Below, one piece after another: positions 8,132 to 16,952 of a stretch of DNA of 64,000 bases. The translations under genes and the position numbers were made by a program. The notes under the pieces are model-generated. The model made no database searches, was not told the origin of the DNA, and was given only the letters and a program-made list of their open reading frames with translations. Origin of the DNA: a virus; IMG/VR virus record IMGVR_UViG_3300036715_001368, positions 95,019 through 159,018 of that record. The stretch is one strand, 5' to 3'. Every line of letters begins with the position of its first letter. Position 1 is the stretch's first letter.

Positions 8132-8875
8132 ATGGAACGCGTTCACGGTCTTGTCATGGTGCAGCAGCCCCAGGTCTACCCGAAGTTGCACCGAATTCAT
8201 CGGTGGCTTCGAGTAGAGCGATACGTCTGCATGGACGACGCGCAAGTTGATCGTCCTGGTGGTATGGCTCGCTTCAGCTTCGTGCACAACAACGAGCCGC
8301 ATCGAATCTCGATTCCGATTACGGGCGGCAAGCGGGTCGCATGCAACCAGGCTAAGGTTTATCTGGACATCGGCCACATGCGAACGATCAAGGAGCACGT
8401 TCGAGTCACCCTCGGCAAGATGAAGTACGGTCAGGAGGTGAGCGAGTTCGTTGCCAAAACGCTAGACATGGCTCCACACTCGCTGTCGTTCGCCGAATGG
8501 ACGGAAGCATGCATGACGTATCTGACGATCTTGCTGTGCGAGCTGCCTGGATTCCAGGGGCCAGCCCGGTTCCTGGAGTCGAGGATTCCGTCCGTAAAGA
8601 CGTCCGGTCCATCGAATCGGATCCTGAGCGTCGTGAAGCTTGTTGGGGGTACCGCGTACTACACAGGCAGTCGCGGCTCGCCCAGCCGTGACTACCTTGA
8701 CGAGGTGACCTTCGCCGCTGAGGGGATCAAGATCCTGGAGCAGCAGTTTTACACGAACGACTTTCCAGTTGGTCTTGGCGACCGGACGTTTCTGGAGACC
8801 TGGGCAAGGTATGGTCTGACAGGAATGCTGGACATCCTGAATCGCGGAACGCTCGACAACAAGGAAGTCACCTGA
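8132..8875 (+). CDS. WbqC-family protein (copy 2)
   Basis: A 247-residue paralogue of the 6147 gene. The two share the start pattern (VQQPQVYPKLHRI versus VHQPQVFHSIHLL), the VCMDDAQVDRPGGMAR strand, and PITGGKRVACNQAK. GAGGGG lies just before the start. It overlaps the glycosyltransferase gene by TGATG. This arrangement supports a shared pathway in which the two WbqC proteins modify different positions or substrates. Confidence 0.75.
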   Translation: MERVHGLVMVQQPQVYPKLHRIHRWLRVERYVCMDDAQVDRPGGMARFSFVHNNEPHRISIPITGGKRVACNQAKVYLDIGHMRTIKEHVRVTLGKMKYGQEVSEFVAKTLDMAPHSLSFAEWTEACMTYLTILLCELPGFQGPARFLESRIPSVKTSGPSNRILSVVKLVGGTAYYTGSRGSPSRDYLDEVTFAAEGIKILEQQFYTNDFPVGLGDRTFLETWARYGLTGMLDILNRGTLDNKEVT

Positions 8876-10455
8876 TGCAACGACGCGTTCTCCTTGTGCC
8901 GCAGCTCGGACTTTCTCGCGCTCGGAGCGATTCTTCCTATCAGTTCATGATGGATCTGATTCGCTCATCGAGAGAGATGGATCGGAAGTTCTTCTTCTAC
9001 ATGATCCTGCCAGAGTGGGCCCAGGACCCGTGGCCTGATGAGCCGAACCAGTTCACGATCACGGTGCCGATGAACAAGGACTTCTGGATGAACGAGATGA
9101 TCGGCGTTCCGGCTGAGCCTCTCGCAGAAGCCTTTTGTCGTCGTGGCGGCAAGTACATCGTCGACATGCTCTACACGGAGATGGTTCGACCAAGCTGGTA
9201 CATGGGGCAGGTGATCAGTGACTATCGGTCGCGTCACAGTTTGCCAGTGTTCATCACTGATCCGATCACCATCGGCGGCTGGGTAAATCGAACATGGGAG
9301 CACCGGGTGGCGAACGCATACTCGTACCTGCACGGGTACCCGCTTGCCACGTCGACGTTCGAGGAGAATGGCTACCGAGAGCTGGTCACTGACTTCTTCA
9401 GGCCCGCGTACATCGACAAGTTCAACCAGCGCATCCACCGGGTGCCGGTCGCGATCGACATCGCCTCGTACCAGAAGGTTAGAGACGAGGAACAAGGCAA
9501 CAAGCACGAGAAGGTCTCGCTCTTCTGCGGCATGCGATTCAACGAAGACAAAGGCATCAAGTTCATCATGGATGTCTTCCGTACGCTCTACGCCAGCGGC
9601 CGTGACATCTACGTGTGCTCGACGACGGGGACCGATCAGATCAAGGGCACTCAGCAGATCCCGGACAAGGACATGTCGATGCTCAAGACGATGAAGTTCG
9701 GATGCCCTCGCGACGAGTACGTTCAAGAAGCTGCCAGGTGCCACGTCTTCTTGTCCGCGTCGAAAGTCGAGTCGTTCGCGATGCATATCGTTGAGCAACT
9801 CACGCTCGGCCTCATCGGAGTCCTGCCAAATGCTCAGTGGGTATGGGACTGGATCCCGAAGGAGTATCCGTTCGTCTACGAGCCTGGCGATCGCGTCGAG
9901 GCGTACACGATGATCTCATGGGTCATGGATAACTACGAGCGGGCCTACGAGATGGCCCGACCGTTCATGGACTATGTCGCGAAGGCTTACGACTCGAAAG
10001 AATCCTCTAAAGCGATCTTTGATGCGTTCAACCAGAGGATCGACGAGCGATTCGTTGACTACACGAAGAAGCCCCTGCGCTTCTCGAAAGGTGGCAAGTT
10101 CCGGTACCCGTTCCGCCTTGAGGTCTGTGACGCAGCAGATTCACTGGGCGAGAGCTTCTCGATGCCGCAGCTGCTCCAGGTGCTCAAGGCGCGGATGAAG
10201 GGCACAGACGTCGGCGTCTTCACCAAGCTCGGAGGACCGAGACTGGGCGTGCCTACGCTCTACGACATTCGGATGATGTTGGAGTCGTACGGTTGGACGG
10301 ATGCGTGCGACGGACCCAAGGTCAGGTTCGTGCGCGGGGACAACGTCATCGTTCCGAGCCACGCCTACGCAGATCAGATCGCTGCTGCCAAAGCAGGAAA
10401 GATTGCCCACGCCGCTGAAGCTGCTGCCGACGAAGAGGAGGATCTCGATGTATAA
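8875..10455 (+). CDS. GT-B glycosyltransferase (family 4-like) with C-terminal extension
   Basis: A 526-residue protein. The C-terminal Rossmann half of a GT-B enzyme is clear: VSLFCGMRFNEDKGIKFIMDVF, then DEYVQEAARCHVFLSASKVESFAMHIVEQLTLG, where the E-S-F and following Glu form the nucleotide-sugar binding motif. Residues about 420-500 form an extra domain (SMPQLLQVLKARMKG...VPTLYDIRMMLESYG) that could be a small helical DNA-binding module, and an acidic tail follows. The enzyme should move a sugar from a nucleotide donor to an unknown acceptor. The extension is unusual and could indicate a nucleic-acid acceptor. Confidence 0.75.
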   Translation: MQRRVLLVPQLGLSRARSDSSYQFMMDLIRSSREMDRKFFFYMILPEWAQDPWPDEPNQFTITVPMNKDFWMNEMIGVPAEPLAEAFCRRGGKYIVDMLYTEMVRPSWYMGQVISDYRSRHSLPVFITDPITIGGWVNRTWEHRVANAYSYLHGYPLATSTFEENGYRELVTDFFRPAYIDKFNQRIHRVPVAIDIASYQKVRDEEQGNKHEKVSLFCGMRFNEDKGIKFIMDVFRTLYASGRDIYVCSTTGTDQIKGTQQIPDKDMSMLKTMKFGCPRDEYVQEAARCHVFLSASKVESFAMHIVEQLTLGLIGVLPNAQWVWDWIPKEYPFVYEPGDRVEAYTMISWVMDNYERAYEMARPFMDYVAKAYDSKESSKAIFDAFNQRIDERFVDYTKKPLRFSKGGKFRYPFRLEVCDAADSLGESFSMPQLLQVLKARMKGTDVGVFTKLGGPRLGVPTLYDIRMMLESYGWTDACDGPKVRFVRGDNVIVPSHAYADQIAAAKAGKIAHAAEAAADEEEDLDV

Positions 10456-10717
10456 GCTCGGGGAGAGAAAGCTGACCAGTACGCAGTACGAGACGTTGAA
10501 AGCGATTGATCAGTACATCAAGACGATGGGGCATGCGCCCACGCATCATGAGCTCGCCGAGGTCATGAGGCTTCCGAATGCGCGGGCCGTAGCGAATCGT
10601 ATCGACGCGCTCGTCAACAAGGGTTACCTGGATCAGACGAAGTTTCAGCCACGAGGGATTCGACCCTCGAAGAAGGCAACGTCCGAGTATCCAGAGCTGG
10701 GAAGAATTGCATCATGA
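10448..10717 (+). CDS. LexA-type winged-helix DNA-binding protein
   Basis: An 89-residue protein that matches only the N-terminal domain of LexA: LTSTQYETLKAIDQYIKTMGHAPTHHELAEVM, then a recognition helix with RAVANRIDALVNKGYL. The peptidase half is missing, so it would be a small repressor or regulator that cannot self-cleave. GAGGAGG lies before the ATG. It overlaps the glycosyltransferase and the radical SAM gene, so it is translated with them. Confidence 0.75.
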   Translation: MYKLGERKLTSTQYETLKAIDQYIKTMGHAPTHHELAEVMRLPNARAVANRIDALVNKGYLDQTKFQPRGIRPSKKATSEYPELGRIAS

Positions 10718-11817
10718 GACCGAGTCGCAGTGACATCGAGCAGATCTTCGAAGGACGTCGCACCGTTCTGTACGCGCACGACCTCCGAGAGAGCCTGCTC
10801 ATGGACAACGTGTCCCCATTGAGCTGCGACTTCACGCTTTCGGATGCTTGCCAGCACAAGTGCCACTTCTGCGTCGACGATCGCAACGAGGTTTCTGGCC
10901 CGATCATGTCCGAGGAGGACGCCTTTCGGATCTTGACGCAGCTTCGCAAGCTTGGCGTGATGAGCGTGAACTTCGAAGGCGGAGGCGAGCCAACCATCGC
11001 TCCCGCTTTCGTGGCGGCCATGCGCCATGCTCACGGCAGCGGGATGCACGTCGGGCTCATCACGAACGGCGGCATGCTTCACAAAGAGGAGATTGCAAAC
11101 ACGCTCCTCGACTGCGCACGCTACGTGCGCATCAGTCTCGATGCGGTGTCCCCGGAGACTCACGAGACGAGTCACGGCGTGAAGGGGCAGTTCAACAAGA
11201 TCGTCGAGTCCATCAAGGAGCTCGTTCGACGTCGAGACGCGAAGACCTCGTCGCGGTCACCGTACGAAAAGCTTCCGGTGATCGGACTTGGCTACCTCAT
11301 CGACGAGAACACGTTCCAGGGCATGCACCACGCCTTGGCACTTGGGGAGCATACGGGTGTCGACTACGTGTCGTATCGACCCATGCACAGCGACAAGAAG
11401 TATGGTGGGTACTACCTTCGAGACGACATGAACTTCGCGCACTCGCAGGCGTTGAAGAGGGTCTCCGAAGTGGAGGGTGGTTCGCGAGTCTACGCAGCGA
11501 TCGACTGGCCCACCTCGAAGTATGTGCCCACCAAGAAGTGTTTTGCTCACCGAGGCAAGATCACGGTAGGAGCGACGGGCGACGTCTACACGTGCTGTAA
11601 CAAGCGGTACAACCAGGACTACAGCTTCGGTCAGCTCAGGCCTGACGTGCCGCTCGAGCGCCTATGGAGCGGGCCGAAGCGCAAGGACGTCATCAAGCGC
11701 CTGGAGAACGCCCTTCAGGACATGAGCCAACACTGCTCCTCTTGCAACAGCGACGATCTGAATCGAACGTATGTGGAGATGAAGCGTCCGAACCTGCATC
11801 ACCGCTTCATGGGTTGA
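10714..11817 (+). CDS. Radical SAM protein with SPASM-like cysteine tail
   Basis: A 367-residue radical SAM enzyme. Cys46-x3-Cys50-x2-Cys53 (CQHKCHFC) binds the catalytic 4Fe-4S cluster. VNFEGGGEPT is the SAM-binding GGE motif. The C-terminus has further cysteines (KKCFAH, YTCCNKR, HCSSCNS), as in SPASM/twitch enzymes that bind extra clusters. Such enzymes modify peptides, sugars or nucleotides by radical chemistry. The substrate is unknown. It sits in the modification cassette after the LexA-like regulator. The stop is TGAA. Confidence 0.85.
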   Translation: MRPSRSDIEQIFEGRRTVLYAHDLRESLLMDNVSPLSCDFTLSDACQHKCHFCVDDRNEVSGPIMSEEDAFRILTQLRKLGVMSVNFEGGGEPTIAPAFVAAMRHAHGSGMHVGLITNGGMLHKEEIANTLLDCARYVRISLDAVSPETHETSHGVKGQFNKIVESIKELVRRRDAKTSSRSPYEKLPVIGLGYLIDENTFQGMHHALALGEHTGVDYVSYRPMHSDKKYGGYYLRDDMNFAHSQALKRVSEVEGGSRVYAAIDWPTSKYVPTKKCFAHRGKITVGATGDVYTCCNKRYNQDYSFGQLRPDVPLERLWSGPKRKDVIKRLENALQDMSQHCSSCNSDDLNRTYVEMKRPNLHHRFMG

Positions 11818-11819
11818 AG

Positions 11820-11939
11820 ATGGAGAAGCAGACGTCGTTGAACCTGGACTCGCAAGAGTCGATCGACATCATGACTCGCGAGGAGTTTGGGTACGCGAGA
11901 GCAGCGCTGCATACCCAACGGAGCTTCCGCTCTCAATGA
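11820..11939 (+). CDS. Small unidentified protein
   Basis: A 39-residue reading frame (MEKQTSLNLDSQ to RSFRSQ). It is supported mainly by its fit: it starts 2 bases after the radical SAM stop and overlaps the next start by ATGA. There is no recognisable motif. Another frame across this stretch is also open from 11819 into the DUF1643 gene, so the coding assignment is uncertain. Confidence 0.35.
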   Translation: MEKQTSLNLDSQESIDIMTREEFGYARAALHTQRSFRSQ

Positions 11940-12409
11940 ACGGAGCGGTCTTCTCGGAGTCCGAGCACTATCGGTACCGATTGTGGCGTGTCTGGTCGAA
12001 GACGAAGGGTCGAGTCCTGTTCGTCATGCTCAATCCGAGCACGGCAGACTTCAAGAAGAACGACCCTACGGTTCGAAAGTGCATCATGTACGCCCAAAAG
12101 TGGGGCTATGGATCGGCCGAGGTCGTGAACATCTTCGCCTGGAGGTCTACGGACCCGAAGGCTCTCTACGACGCCAAGGACCCGGTCGGACCTGAAAACG
12201 ATCGTCACATCCTCCAGGCCGCGGGCAACGCGCAGAAGATCATCTGTGCCTGGGGTGCTCACGGCGCCCTCAAAGGCCGAGGTCACAACGTGCTGCGCAT
12301 GCTTCGTGATGACGGGTACCAGGTACAGGCTCTCCATCGAACGAAGGATGGACAGCCCGGACATCCCTTGTATCTCGCTGGAAGTGCGGTACCTGTCGAC
12401 TTTCTATGA
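11936..12409 (+). CDS. DUF1643 family protein
   Basis: A 157-residue protein that matches DUF1643 throughout: RYRLWRVWS, VLFVMLNPSTAD, NDPTVRKCIMYAQKWGYGSAEVVNIFAWRSTDP, GPENDRHI, and IICAWGAHG. The family is common in phages and mobile elements and its biochemical role is unknown. It overlaps both neighbours. Confidence 0.85.
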   Translation: MNGAVFSESEHYRYRLWRVWSKTKGRVLFVMLNPSTADFKKNDPTVRKCIMYAQKWGYGSAEVVNIFAWRSTDPKALYDAKDPVGPENDRHILQAAGNAQKIICAWGAHGALKGRGHNVLRMLRDDGYQVQALHRTKDGQPGHPLYLAGSAVPVDFL

Positions 12410-12690
12410 AAGCTGACCAGGTCGTCTGTCCACGCTGTCTCGCGAACCACGGCCACAAAGCACTCGGATGCGCTACGCCACACACGCATGCCCACATGAT
12501 CTGTGGGACGTGCAACTGGTCGTGGACGACCTACGACGTCTCATACCTGAAGCTGGAGAACGTGTTCGAGAGGTTCAGGAACGGACTCGATCCGGAGCCT
12601 GTCTTCGAGAAAAACGACGGAACGAAAGACGAGTCGAAGTGGTGGGTGAACGACGACGGTTCGCATAGAGCGAACCCCGACGTGAGGTAA
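12406..12690 (+). CDS. Small zinc-ribbon-like protein
   Basis: A 94-residue protein. The N-terminal half has two Cys pairs, VVCPRCLANHGHK and HMICGTCNWSW, which could form a zinc ribbon. The C-terminal half is acidic and ends with NPDVR. It overlaps the DUF1643 stop by ATGA. The function is unknown. Confidence 0.5.
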   Translation: MKADQVVCPRCLANHGHKALGCATPHTHAHMICGTCNWSWTTYDVSYLKLENVFERFRNGLDPEPVFEKNDGTKDESKWWVNDDGSHRANPDVR

Positions 12691-12702
12691 GGACGAAGAG
12701 CC

Positions 12703-13155
12703 ATGGCAAGATGGAACGTTGGCGAGAAAAACGGCCAATGGAAGGGTGGTCGAACCGTAACCAAGGACGGGTACGTCTTGATCATGGTCGGAAAAGACCA
12801 TCACCTCGCAGACGTTCGTGGATACGCGTACGAACATCGCCTCGTTGCGGAGAGAAAGCTTGGAAGAAGACTTCGTCGCGATGAAGAGGTTCATCACGAC
12901 GATGAAAATAAGTCGAACAACAGTCCTGGCAACCTAGTCGTGACACGCGGCACCAAGAGACGACTTCGACATTTTGTTCATCATCGCACCAAGCCTTCTG
13001 TGCTGAAGAGACCAGAACAAAGAAATCGCACTGTGCTCTGCGCTTGCGGTTGCAAGACGGAGATGAAGAGGTTCGACAAGTACGGTCGACCAAGACGATT
13101 CATGCCAAGTCACAACATGAGAGTGAGGGCACGATGGGCCAAAAAACGTCCATAG
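12703..13155 (+). CDS. HNH homing endonuclease
   Basis: A 150-residue HNH nuclease. AYEHRLVAERKLGRRLRRDEEVHHDDENKSNNSPGNL contains the conserved His-His and Asn residues of the HNH active site. The N-terminal NGQWKGGRTVTKDGYVLI is a typical DNA-binding NUMOD-like lead. A C-terminal CACGCKTEM looks like a small zinc knuckle. Such genes are mobile within phage genomes. The 3' end overlaps the next gene by 22 bases. Confidence 0.85.
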   Translation: MARWNVGEKNGQWKGGRTVTKDGYVLIMVGKDHHLADVRGYAYEHRLVAERKLGRRLRRDEEVHHDDENKSNNSPGNLVVTRGTKRRLRHFVHHRTKPSVLKRPEQRNRTVLCACGCKTEMKRFDKYGRPRRFMPSHNMRVRARWAKKRP

Positions 13156-13946
13156 AGTGGTGCGACCATACGTTCAACCCGTGGGCTGGATGTGCGAAGA
13201 TCAGTCCAGCTTGTAAGTCATGTTATGCGGAAAACATCTCGCATAGGTTCGGCTGGAATGTATGGGGCACCGAGTCCCCTCGAAGGTTCTTCGGCGATAA
13301 GCACTGGAACGAACCGGTGAAGTGGGACCGCGCCGTCAAGGATCCCAACAAAAGACCCAAGGTCTTCTGCGCGTCGATGGCTGATGTATTCGAGCTGCGG
13401 AGCGATCTTGATGTCCACCGCGATCGCCTGTGGAAGCTGATCGAAGCTACGCCTGGCCTCGTTTGGCTGCTGCTCACGAAGCGTCCAGAGAACGTGAAGA
13501 AGATCTATGGAGAGACGCTACGAGCCAACATGTGGCTCGGTACGACGGTCGAGAACCAGAAGTACACGTCACGCATCGAGAGCCTGTTGAGAATCAACGC
13601 TCCGGTGAGGTTTCTGTCATGTGAGCCGATGCTGGGCCCGATCGACTTCAACACGTGCGGCATTTGGCATCCGGGAATGCATGACATGTACCTGGAGGGC
13701 GTTCACTGGGTCATAGCAGGAGGAGAGTCTGGGCCAGGAGCTCGTCAGCCAAGCCTCGACTGGTATCGAACGATCCGCGATCAGTGTGGGTACGCCAAAG
13801 TGCCGTTCTTCTTCAAGCAGCACGGTAACTGGGCGCCTGGAGCGAACGGGCTTGTGCGGCTCCGGAGTAAGAAAGACGGAGGCCGCCTACTGGATGGCGT
13901 CGAACACAACGGCGTCCCCCTCGACCAGAACGGGAATCCGCGATGA
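13134..13946 (+). CDS. Phage Gp37/Gp68 family (DUF5131) protein
   Basis: A 270-residue member of the DUF5131 family. It has the diagnostic IEWCDHTFNPWAGCAKISPACKSCYAE, FCASMADVFE, WLLLTKRPEN, LGTTVENQ, FLSCEPMLGPI and WVIAGGESGPGARQ. The first Cys motif resembles radical SAM proteins (C-x7-C-x2-C) and the fold is thought to be related. It is widespread in phages and its reaction is unknown. The start at 13134 has GAGGG upstream. Confidence 0.9.
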   Translation: MGQKTSIEWCDHTFNPWAGCAKISPACKSCYAENISHRFGWNVWGTESPRRFFGDKHWNEPVKWDRAVKDPNKRPKVFCASMADVFELRSDLDVHRDRLWKLIEATPGLVWLLLTKRPENVKKIYGETLRANMWLGTTVENQKYTSRIESLLRINAPVRFLSCEPMLGPIDFNTCGIWHPGMHDMYLEGVHWVIAGGESGPGARQPSLDWYRTIRDQCGYAKVPFFFKQHGNWAPGANGLVRLRSKKDGGRLLDGVEHNGVPLDQNGNPR

Positions 13947-14386
13947 ACCGCAACGGCATGGAGGAGTGGGAGGTCAACGTTCAGCAACGTCCGGCCCGCG
14001 AGAACCACCACCTTGTCTGTCCTGAGTGCGGCGCGAAGCTCGTTCTTCGTTCTCGTAGGGACGGGAAGTGGTTCTACGGATGCGAGATGTGGATGGACAC
14101 GAAGTGCGACGGCGGGATCGGGGCGCATCCAGACGGCACACCGCTCGGGATCCCGGCGAACAAGGAGACGAAGAAGGCGAGGGTCGAGGCCCATCGATCC
14201 TTCGATCGCCTTTGCACCGAAGGGAAGATGTCGAAAGGCAAAGCCTACAAGTGGATGAAGAAGACGTTGCAGCTCGCGAACGGCATGAGCCACATCGCGA
14301 TGATGACGAAGAGTCAGTGCGAGGCACTGGTGGCGGCAGTAGACACGAAGCTCGGGAAGAAGGAACAGCATGTCGACGACAGATGA
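13943..14386 (+). CDS. Topoisomerase-like zinc-finger (DUF3268-like) protein
   Basis: A 147-residue protein. The N-terminal half has a topoisomerase-I-type C4 zinc finger: CPECGAKLVLRSRRDGKWFYGCEMWMDTKCDGGIGAH, followed by PDGTPLGIPA. The second half is helical (GKAYKWMKKTLQLA...MTKSQCEALVAAV). The family is common in phages next to DNA-modifying genes. Its stop overlaps the methyltransferase start by 17 bases. Confidence 0.75.
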   Translation: MNRNGMEEWEVNVQQRPARENHHLVCPECGAKLVLRSRRDGKWFYGCEMWMDTKCDGGIGAHPDGTPLGIPANKETKKARVEAHRSFDRLCTEGKMSKGKAYKWMKKTLQLANGMSHIAMMTKSQCEALVAAVDTKLGKKEQHVDDR

Positions 14387-16010
14387 AAAGGTGTACACGC
14401 TCCTCTGCCCATTCGGAGGGATTGGCGCAGGAGCCTTGGGATTCCTTCGTGCTCGGTTGAAGATGCTCGGAGTCGAGGCTCGGTGGAAGGTCATCGGCAA
14501 CATCGACAACGACAAGCTTGCCTGTGAAGACTTCGAGTACCTGACGAAGTCGAAGGCCGTCTGCGCCGACATCCAGGCGATGACGGCCAAGGAGCTGATC
14601 GCTCACTTCGGTCCGGAGCCACCGGACGCTGTCTTCAGCAGCCCGCCGTGCAAGGGCTTCAGTGGTCTGCTCTCGGAGAAGCGGTCGAAGACGGACAAGT
14701 ACCAGAAGATGAACCGGCTCATCCTCGACTGGATGGAGCTGATGTTCAAGGCATGGCCAGAAGGCCCTCGGCTCGTACTCATCGAGAACGTGCCCAGGAT
14801 CCAGTCACGCGGCGCTCCGCTTCTCCGCCAGATCAAGGAGATACTGAACGCGCACGGTTACGTCTGCCACGGCAGCACTCATGATTGTGGTGAGCTCGGT
14901 GGTCTCGGCCAGCATCGTCAACGCTTCCTGCTCGTTGCTCGAAAGTATAAAAAGGTCCCTGCGATTCTGTTTCAACCGATCAAGAAGCGGGTGAAGGCGT
15001 GCGGCGAAGTCCTGGAGAAGCTGCCCATGCCGAATGATCCGGCTGGCGGCCCCATGCACGTTCTTCCAAAGGTCTCGTGGTTGAACTGGGTCCGGTTGTC
15101 CCTCATCCCAGCTGGTGGAGACTGGAGGGATCTCCCGGGCGTGCTCGAGGAAGGACAGGAGCGCCGATCCAAGTTCAAGCGTAAGGCCGTTGAGAGCTGG
15201 TACGCACCAACGGGGACGATTGGCGGACCGGGCTCGAATGGTGTCGAGAATGTCGCGGATCCGCGCGTCACGTCCATCTCGAACAGCCAGAACACTCACC
15301 AGAACAAGTACGCCATCATCGAGTGGGACAAGGCAAGCAAGACTGTCATCGGAGCGGCGAGGCCAGGCTCAGGAGCCCTGAACGTGGCTGACCCTCGCAT
15401 CCCCAAGGACATCAAGCTCAACATCGTGATGCCACCTGCGGTCTGCTACGACCATGGCTATGGGGTCCTGGACTTCTGGAATCAGCCATCCTCCACCATC
15501 GCCGCGGGGTCAGCTGTAGGTCAGGGCGCGTATTCGGTAGCTGATCCTCGCCTGATCCCGAAGGCAGAGCCGTACAAAGGAACGTACGGAGTGCTCGACT
15601 GGAAGGAGGTGGCGAAGACCGTCACCGGCAACGCTCGTCTCGATACGGGCACGTTCGCCGTGGCGGATCCGCGAGACAACCGTCCGCACTGGATTATCAA
15701 CAAGCTCACGGACAAGCCACCGTTCGTCCCAGTCATCGTAGCCGAGGACGGAACGTGGCACCGACCGCTAACCACCCTGGAGCTTGCCGCCCTTCAGTCG
15801 ATCCCGACAGAAGTGGACGGGAAGCCCTTGAAGCTCGCCGGGAACAGCATCTCTGGCTGGCGCGAGCGAATCGGGAACGCCGTTCCGGTGGACACGGCTG
15901 AAGCCATTGGCGTAAGGATGCTCACGGTCCTTCTGGAGAGCGATACGAACGCATTCATGCTGTCTTCTGGTGGAGCGGTATGGGTGGAGCCAGCACGGCT
16001 CGACTCGTAA
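14370..16010 (+). CDS. C5 cytosine DNA methyltransferase with repeated target domain
   Basis: A 546-residue methyltransferase. FGGIGAG (about 15-21) is the SAM motif I; SSPPC with Cys94 is the catalytic PC motif IV; ENVP (139-142) is motif VI; QHRQRF (181-186) is motif VIII; GNAVP near the end is motif X. Between VIII and X lies a long target-recognition region with four repeats ending in VADPR and alternating with YGVLDW/TVTG-like segments. It should transfer a methyl group to C5 of cytosine, protecting DNA from host or phage nucleases. No cognate restriction enzyme is seen. Confidence 0.9.
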   Translation: MSTTDEKVYTLLCPFGGIGAGALGFLRARLKMLGVEARWKVIGNIDNDKLACEDFEYLTKSKAVCADIQAMTAKELIAHFGPEPPDAVFSSPPCKGFSGLLSEKRSKTDKYQKMNRLILDWMELMFKAWPEGPRLVLIENVPRIQSRGAPLLRQIKEILNAHGYVCHGSTHDCGELGGLGQHRQRFLLVARKYKKVPAILFQPIKKRVKACGEVLEKLPMPNDPAGGPMHVLPKVSWLNWVRLSLIPAGGDWRDLPGVLEEGQERRSKFKRKAVESWYAPTGTIGGPGSNGVENVADPRVTSISNSQNTHQNKYAIIEWDKASKTVIGAARPGSGALNVADPRIPKDIKLNIVMPPAVCYDHGYGVLDFWNQPSSTIAAGSAVGQGAYSVADPRLIPKAEPYKGTYGVLDWKEVAKTVTGNARLDTGTFAVADPRDNRPHWIINKLTDKPPFVPVIVAEDGTWHRPLTTLELAALQSIPTEVDGKPLKLAGNSISGWRERIGNAVPVDTAEAIGVRMLTVLLESDTNAFMLSSGGAVWVEPARLDS

Positions 16011-16050
16011 CCTACGTTCGTTGCATGCAAGCGTCACCGCGTTGTAGAGT

Positions 16051-16073
16051 TTCCTTCGTACCTACCGAAGGAA
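16051..16073 (+). promoter_or_regulatory. Hairpin covering the oxygenase ribosome-binding site
   Basis: TTCCTTCG pairs perfectly with CGAAGGAA across a 7-base loop, and the 3' arm contains the AAGGA ribosome-binding sequence of the gene at 16080. The TTGCATGCAA palindrome at 16021-16030 lies just upstream. Folding would hide the ribosome-binding site. Confidence 0.55.
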
Positions 16074-16079
16074 CGATCG

Positions 16080-16877
16080 ATGTACAGCTCGAATGGCGTT
16101 GCACTATCAAAGTCGTGCACCGCACCCATGGTCGACAGCAGTGACCTGCTCGGGGATCAAGAGGCGCTTCGCAAGCGCTACGCAGAGGACGGCTACCTGA
16201 AGTTCTCGGGTCTGCTCCCAAAGAAGCGGGTACTCGGTATCCGGAAGCTGTACTTCGACCTGTTCAACTTCAAGTCGGATGGGTGTCCTTCACATGGAAC
16301 GCCAGGCCATCCAGCTTTTTCGTTTGTTCGGTCGGAGGTCTTCGATTCGTTCGCCAAGCCAGAGGAGATGTTTCAGATCTCTGAGGCGCTCTTGCAGATA
16401 GATTCAGTGGTTCCGCTCAAGCGGAGACCGCTCCGTCACTTCAAGAAAGGACACGCTGCCTCGCGGGCGCATGCGGATCTGAGCTACGTCGATCAGGGCA
16501 CCAAGGACGTCGTCACGTTCTGGGTGCCGATCGGGGACTGTCTCGCAGATACGGGGTCTCTCACGTACCTCGAAGGATCGCACAAGATCGGCATCGACAA
16601 GCTGCGTCAGACGATGAGCGATCGCACCGACAGTCCGAATGACAAGCGGCGCCTCAGCCACGATCTGCAAGCACTTGCGGAACGAACGGGAAGGAAATGG
16701 CTGGTCAGCGACTTCGAGGCTGGAGACGTGGTCTGCCACTCTCCGTACATCATCCATGCTTCGCTCGACTGTCGCACCGATGAACCGCGGCTATCCACGG
16801 ACCTTCGCTTCGTGCGGCTCGGAGACGAGATCGACCCGCGCTGGTTGAAAGACTGGCGAGCAGACGACGGTTACTAG
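16080..16877 (+). CDS. Phytanoyl-CoA dioxygenase (PhyH)-like Fe(II)/2-oxoglutarate oxygenase
   Basis: A 265-residue protein with the PhyH facial triad. His131-x-Asp133 (HADLSY) and the distal His226 (YIIHASLD) would bind Fe(II). The Arg in STDLRFVRLG would bind 2-oxoglutarate. DTGSLTYLEGSH is a typical PhyH loop. It should hydroxylate a small molecule, lipid or modified sugar/base; the substrate is unknown. It follows a leader of about 70 bases with a hairpin over its ribosome-binding site, so its translation may be controlled. A near copy of the dispersed palindrome lies at 16666. Confidence 0.8.
   Translation: MYSSNGVALSKSCTAPMVDSSDLLGDQEALRKRYAEDGYLKFSGLLPKKRVLGIRKLYFDLFNFKSDGCPSHGTPGHPAFSFVRSEVFDSFAKPEEMFQISEALLQIDSVVPLKRRPLRHFKKGHAASRAHADLSYVDQGTKDVVTFWVPIGDCLADTGSLTYLEGSHKIGIDKLRQTMSDRTDSPNDKRRLSHDLQALAERTGRKWLVSDFEAGDVVCHSPYIIHASLDCRTDEPRLSTDLRFVRLGDEIDPRWLKDWRADDGY
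16666..16679. repeat. Dispersed palindrome, near copy (one change)
   Basis: TGCAA-GCAC-TTGCG, inside the PhyH-like gene. Confidence 0.6.
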
Positions 16878-16952
16878 CTATAGATCGCTCGTTTTCGAAC
16901 AGAGACGGTTGTATGAATCGGTCATGGACAAGAGTCCGGACAGGTTCTTCTG

